DNA from: Diphasiastrum complanatum
Lineage: Eukaryota; Streptophyta; Lycopodiopsida; Lycopodiales; Lycopodiaceae
Length of the DNA stretch: 64,000 nt
Direction of reading: 5' to 3'
Assembly: GCA_029204225.1 (NCBI GenBank)
Contig: CM055109.1
Span: 2,990,147 to 3,054,146, forward strand
Below are positions 57,101-64,000 of the stretch, one piece after another. The position numbers were made by a program, and so were the translations under genes. A model generated the notes under the pieces. That model ran no database searches, was not told the origin of the DNA, and saw only the letters and a program-made list of their open reading frames with translations. Positions within the stretch are counted from its first letter, which is position 1. Each line of letters begins with the position of its first letter.

Positions 57101-57662
57101 CATGTAAGCTATATATGTAATCTAAATCCTTCACATACAATTTAGCTAGCTATATGTAGCGATTTACCAACACATCTTATCTAATTTATGCATCGATCAA
57201 GTTGATCTAATTTCACTAACAAATTAAGAAAAAAGAGGATGTTCCCCCTACTAGCACTTCAAGCTATGAGAGGTCTTCAATAATAAAACATTTGCTATAT
57301 TTTGACAGAGTAATCAAATCACCTCTAAAATTTTCAAAGCATCTTCTCAATATAAAAACTTGAAAAGAAATATTGCTCTGCCCGTAAATCTCCAAATGTC
57401 CAAATTACAATCTAATGATATTATTAAGCCATCTGAGCATGACGGTTTACCAATAAAGTAGGCAACCAAAGAGTTTGCATGATTTTCAAGGTTTTAATTT
57501 TGAACTATTGAACACTCTTGAACCTCATAAGTTTGAAAGTTAGAAATGATTTCTTCGCTACAAAATACTAATAGCAAAAGATATATGTGGTCAGCTATGC
57601 TACTGTTGACCATCACTCCTTATTCACTAGTCAATGGTGCGAGAAAACAAATAATGAAGGCA
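57101..57662. other. Intergenic stretch downstream of the OPR-like gene
   Basis: AT-rich. It should hold the 3' UTR and poly-A signal of the minus-strand gene ending at 57663. No other gene recognised. Confidence 0.4.
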
Positions 57663-60006
<2,344 letters not shown>

Positions 60007-60256
60007 CTGATCGTAGCTAATTTGTAAACTTTTTGAGCTGCTGTACTGTGGTAAAAGTTTCTGGCTAGCAGAATATAAGTTCCTGCAGCAGTAAATATAT
60101 ATGTAGATAATATGTATGCCGATATGATCACAGTTCAGCTTGCCAGAATCTAATTTATATTGCGACAAGACGAAAATGAAGACCGCTTCTATGAATTTTA
60201 CAACGTTTGATCTATGAACACATTGCTGCACTTGCTAATTGATGCATGTGAATGAG

Positions 60257-60264
60257 TATTTATA
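60257..60264 (-). promoter_or_regulatory. Probable TATA box of the OPR-like gene
   Basis: Minus strand CCACTATAAATACTC, about 250 bases before the ATG; implies a 5' UTR of about 220 bases. CATGCATC (RY-like) follows shortly downstream. Confidence 0.5.
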
Positions 60265-60755
60265 GTGGATGCTTTTCTTCTTCTGATTGTATGTGCAAGC
60301 AAGGAATTACCCATTGAGGGACGACTCCTAGACTACTGGAATTATTAGCAGCAGCATCACGGAAGGAGCAGTATCCTGATTCTTATGTCTTCCTCGTTCG
60401 CATCAACTAAAAAACAATCAATTCCTTGCCGTGTGTATGTTCTGAAATTTCTATCCAGGGCTGACTGATTTCTCGTCGCTGGGAAATGGGTGAGTTCGTT
60501 TGCCCGTTCCCGAGACTTCAAAGGCGTGAGTGACGATTGAATAATTTTTTTTTTGGTCTCAGGATTTGTCATCGTTTAGAATGACCGCGTGCGAGTTTGA
60601 ACCTTGAATGAGCACTCGTCACCGCCCGTGCTTACGTGATGGGGTCTCTCGCCCGCGCTTACGTTTGCCTGACATGCGTGCTTGGGTCACCGTTTTATGC
60701 TAAATTGTAAAGCTTCTCCTTCGAAGTTTGACACTTTCCCCTGCTTTCAAAACAA
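60265..60755. other. Intergenic region between the divergent OPR-like gene and ACX fragment
   Basis: No gene recognised. GC-richer than the surroundings near 60600-60680 (CACCGCCCGTGCTTACGTGATGG, including a TACGTG core). Confidence 0.5.
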
Positions 60756-61373
60756 GTGCATTGTGGCAAGCCACAGGGCCTGCCTTTGCAATATGTGGTA
60801 AACTGGATCCGACGATCTAGTTACATCCAAACGACAGCAACTTTTGATAGGTTGCATCATGAGTTTCTTATCAATACTCCGATTGCGGGGGCCACAAAAT
60901 GGTGGATTGGCAATGCTGCTGTGCACGGCAAGTTCGCAACAGTTTTCGCAAGGTTGAAGCTTTCAAGTCCTAATGCGCATATTGATGTTGACATGGGTGT
61001 GCATGCTTTTATCGTACCTATCAGACATCTGGAATATCATAGCGTTATGCCTGGAGTTGAGATTGTGGCTACAAGGCCCGGTTTGAATTGGGTTGACAAT
61101 GATGTCTTAAGGTTCCACGGTGTAAGGATAGCTCGTGAGAATCTTCTCAATAGATTTGGAGATGTATGTACTTCTCTACCTCATCTCAGCTTTAGTTGTG
61201 CAAGGGCAGTCAATTCCTTGGTTGATAGCATAAGGGGAGCAAGCATCATCGATAATAGAAGAATCAACCAAGTAAGCATAAAGATGACTTTATTCCAAGC
61301 AAAGATGCCATTCACTTTCATGGTTTTTTGCTTAGCTTGGAGCATGACCAGCTCTTTGGACGAGGCAAGCTAG
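60756..61373 (+). pseudogene. Acyl-CoA oxidase fragment (ACX3/ACX2-like), one recognisable exon
   Basis: Acyl-CoA oxidases carry out the first step of peroxisomal beta-oxidation. From about 60825 the frame reads [68 protein letters not shown] and [10 protein letters not shown]. This matches the central beta-domain of plant acyl-CoA oxidases (usual pattern T-TP...A-K-WIGG-A; GVHAFI--IR; GLNGVDNG-I-FD-VRIPRENLLN). At 61163/61164 GGAGAT/GTATGT fits a donor site, and the frame beyond it is not ACX-like. Residues 60756-60824 are also not ACX-like. The G-to-W, G-to-D and P-to-A changes at strongly conserved positions, and absence of any other ACX exon in the window, indicate a fragment rather than a gene. 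Confidence 0.75.
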
Positions 61374-63374
61374 CCCCAATGAAGGTGTCAAAGCGAGGGC
61401 AAGTGAATAGAGGATATATGAAAGAAGAATGTGGAAAGAGAAGAAAGACGGCCAGCTATGGCACTCTACAGATATTCACAAATCTGCATATAGCACTTTG
61501 CTCCACTCATCTGAACAAACAACGCAAAACCTATGCATGCATCCCCAAAGCACCACGCGCCTTCCATCATCGACTGCTCCCAGACAAATTCAAGAAACCA
61601 GTTCTTGATCAAGCTCACACAGAAATGATTTGTCAGAACTCTGCATTCAATCTTCTAGTGACAAATCTATTGATTTTTCCCTGGATGTTTGTTAAAGAGC
61701 TTCTGTTGGCATGAGATTTTTTGACATTACAGAGCTATTTTTATCTGTAAAGGCGCCTAGTGATGGCGAAGAAGCAGAAGCCACATCCTTTGAAGGTATC
61801 AAAGACAATCAAGAGTCGAGTTCTAATCAAACATCCGAGGAAGCAAGCTCATGCGTGGCAAGTCACACCTACATGCATGCAACTCACCTAAAAAGAAATC
61901 CTAGAAGCTTATCTATGTCAAGAACGAAACGAAAGTAAATATTTAAAGTAACTGGCCTTGTCAACTATACGCGGTTTTGTTACAGCTGAGACTTAGACCA
62001 TATAAAATAAAACAAGAAGTCAACAAGACTTTCGAAGTCATTCCTTATGAAAAAAGAGAGATTATTCCACCTCTATACAAGGAACAGAGAACAAGTACAA
62101 TATGTTCTAAAGCTTGTAGATGAACAAATCTGTAAATCTAACGTTAAAGCGCCAACAGAGCAACAAAGGCCTCTGTTCTACAGAATGTCTGAATGAATGA
62201 AAATGACAAAGCTTTTCCATTCTACATTGCTTGAAACTTGTAGAACCGAGAGAGACCTAGTAACTGATGTAGGAAATGGGTGTTGACATGTGGAGCAGGT
62301 TGTCTAGGATCCAATAGAATTCAACCAGCGAAGATCTGGTAGTTAGACTCTGCCAAGAACCAAGTCATGGAAGTGTTCTGAATTATTCTACGCTTTAACT
62401 GCTAAGAATTCGTGGTTGGAAATCTGCTAATGTAGTATGTGCCCTAACAGAGTTCGCTGGCTGAGATAGTGATGCCACATTTCTATTCACGGCTTCAAAT
62501 ATGACTTGGAATGCTGCAAACAGTTGCTGAAATGTGTAAGTTCGATGCTTGCTGACTGAATCAGCCCTAACTGATTAAGATTCATCAATGGAAAAGTTGT
62601 AGGCTGCAGTAGATATTGATTTAAAAAAAAGCTTTAGCATGAATCATATGAAAAAAATGGAAAATTACATCATCAAAATACTTTTTATCCCATCTCTGTT
62701 TTGAAAATGCTTCATTATAATCTGATGTTTTGCTACTGGCTTATGGGTTGCACTTGAATTTGTACACCCTAACTGCTTTTCAACTAGACCAATCTTATAT
62801 CTTCTGTCATTCTGCTATCTGGTGAAGAACTGATAGCATCAAAATAATGAGAGGTGACGCTAGTAGGAATTTCAGAACTATTTGGAGCTCTTTGCATCAT
62901 GCTGGTGCCTGAATCCGACTGCCAGAATTCCTTTGAAACTGCAGAGAGAGCCTTGCCCATCGAGACTAAACTTTAACCAAGAACTTCTTTACTCAAAGAT
63001 CCATCTTTAGGTTGTGTCAGCTTATCATTAATTGCAGGATTGATCACATCATCCTCCATGGCTGTCTCTGAACCAGTTGATTATGCTTCCACTATGCTTT
63101 CGTCCCAACTGACCAACGAGCTCTTATATACGTATCCCACATTCCTTTGCTTCTGAAGAAACAAAGTGTTTCTGATTACAAAGCCTTGCTAGCTTTCAGT
63201 CCTTCACTCGACGAAGATGTTCGAGAACTCCAACATCTGAAGACACGAAACACGAAGAGTTTCGCGAACATGAAAGTCAACGGAGACGAAGACGAACGGT
63301 TCGCGAACACAACGCGCATTTAATTTGGCTAATCACAAGTCGACACGTATTCCTTCGCTAGTCCTCCACACTTG
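61374..63374. other. Region without a recognised gene
   Basis: Plus-strand frames at 61328-61714 (basic; KRGQVNRGYMKEECGKRRK) and 61711-61938 (acidic then basic; GEEAEATSFEGIKDNQESSS) are open but show no domain I know. They could be pieces of a transposon gag or chance frames. The rest (61.96-63.13 kb) is non-coding. TTCGCGAA occurs twice near 63260-63308. Confidence 0.4.
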
Positions 63375-63742
63375 CGAATTTTTTTTTTATAAATATGTCT
63401 TTTTGGCCTCAAATTTTCACGAAAATTTCAATGGCATAGAGGCCTAAATGTCAACTTAAGTCAAGTTAAAGTTTGGAAGTCCATTCCCACCAATTTCAAA
63501 TTTGAACAATAAGGCAGGTAGAAGTTGGCCAATATCCATTGAGGCCAAGTCCAAAATCCACTATAAATAGTGGTACATTGTAGTTCACATTCATGTTCAG
63601 TCAAGAAAAGGTGAAACCTCTACCATTTTGGCAATTGAATGTCCCTGCTCTCTTTCTCTTCTTCCATCTCTCTCGTGTTTATTGTGGTTTGCTATTTATT
63701 TGCTTTTGCTAGTTGTTGGATTTGTCAAGAGTTATCATCTTT

Positions 63743-63827
<85 letters not shown>

Positions 63828-64000
63828 GTTTTATCTTGTGGATTTAGGATTAATGGATTTAGGGTTAATGATGATAGTGTTAGTGGATCATAGTGTTAGA
63901 CGTTGAATCATGAGCATGTGTATGAATATGAAAGTATGCATTGATCTCTTGGGAACGAACTTCTGCATGACATATTAGAATCCACCTCCATTCTTGATTG
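63375..64000 (+). repeat. Gypsy LTR, truncated by the window end
   Basis: Homologous to the minus-strand LTR at 55046-55745: GAGGCCTAAATGTCAA, CCCACCAATTTCAAATTTGAAC, CACTATAAATAGTGG (TATA box near 63562), GAATGTCCCTGCTCTC, TCCATCTCTC, then a (GT)n(GA)n tract. The left border is uncertain; the right end and primer site lie outside the window. Confidence 0.65.
63742..63822 (+). repeat. Compound microsatellite (TG)13(AG)28
   Basis: About 81 bases of pure dinucleotide repeat inside the gypsy LTR. Translations across it are not genes. Confidence 0.95.

Noticed and set aside
60756-60824. Start of the ACX-like open frame as a true N-terminus
   Set aside because: Residues before IQTTATFD are not ACX-like; the ATG at 60756 only opens the frame by chance before the exon.
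61328-61938. Two adjacent open frames that might be a small gene
   Set aside because: No recognisable domain, different frames, no splice or start context; recorded only as unassigned.
63639-63893. Plus-strand frame with a hydrophobic start that resembles a signal peptide, then C-V and R-E repeats
   Set aside because: It lies in a gypsy LTR and runs through (TG)n(AG)n; the apparent signal peptide is pyrimidine-rich LTR sequence.

Overview
This window is nuclear DNA of a land plant with a large, transposon-rich genome. The evidence is the stack of Ty1/copia and Ty3/gypsy LTR retrotransposons with plant-type primer sites (tRNA-Met-like TGGTATCAGAGC; tRNA-Asp-like TGGCGCCGTTGCCGGGGA), a CACTA-type transposase relic, long GA/CT microsatellites, and one intron-containing gene with GT-AG introns. 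The species cannot be named. A LINE with an ACYFP...GDFNA-type endonuclease and an old-yellow-enzyme gene with an HxxN active site lean weakly towards a non-angiosperm.

Layout. 1-7866: a decayed gypsy element, with pol (PR-RT-RNaseH-IN) in one frame with many stops, then a non-coding spacer with an internal TATA box, an accessory ORF rich in predicted coiled coil, and an LTR followed by a primer site and the leader of a second copy. 9.0-19.4 kb: fragments of copia, chromovirus-like gypsy, an internally deleted copia with an 85-bp SINE-like insertion in its LTR, and a LINE. 20215-26075: a complete copia element with same-length, apparently identical 653-bp LTRs, a 5-bp target duplication and an uninterrupted 1316-codon gag-pol, inserted in a heptamer minisatellite. 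28213-34362: a second complete copia on the minus strand (LTRs about 1.2% different, ORF broken), inserted in the 5' LTR of an older gypsy element whose primer site and gag follow at 34.86-35.69 kb. 35.7-45 kb: mixed gypsy and copia relics. 45.9-54.3 kb: a plus-strand copia abutted by a decayed minus-strand copia. 55.0-55.7 and 63.4-64.0 kb: two related gypsy LTRs with microsatellites at the same place, flanking the low-copy island.

The low-copy island (56.0-63.3 kb) holds a CACTA transposase remnant, a seven-exon OPR/old-yellow-enzyme-like gene on the minus strand that translates without interruption (395 aa), and, divergently on the plus strand, one exon of a peroxisomal acyl-CoA oxidase. 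No tRNA, rRNA or CRISPR was found. Two elements look young (copia at 20-26 kb, then copia at 28-34 kb); most others carry CAG/CAA/CGA-to-stop changes typical of methylated, silenced DNA.
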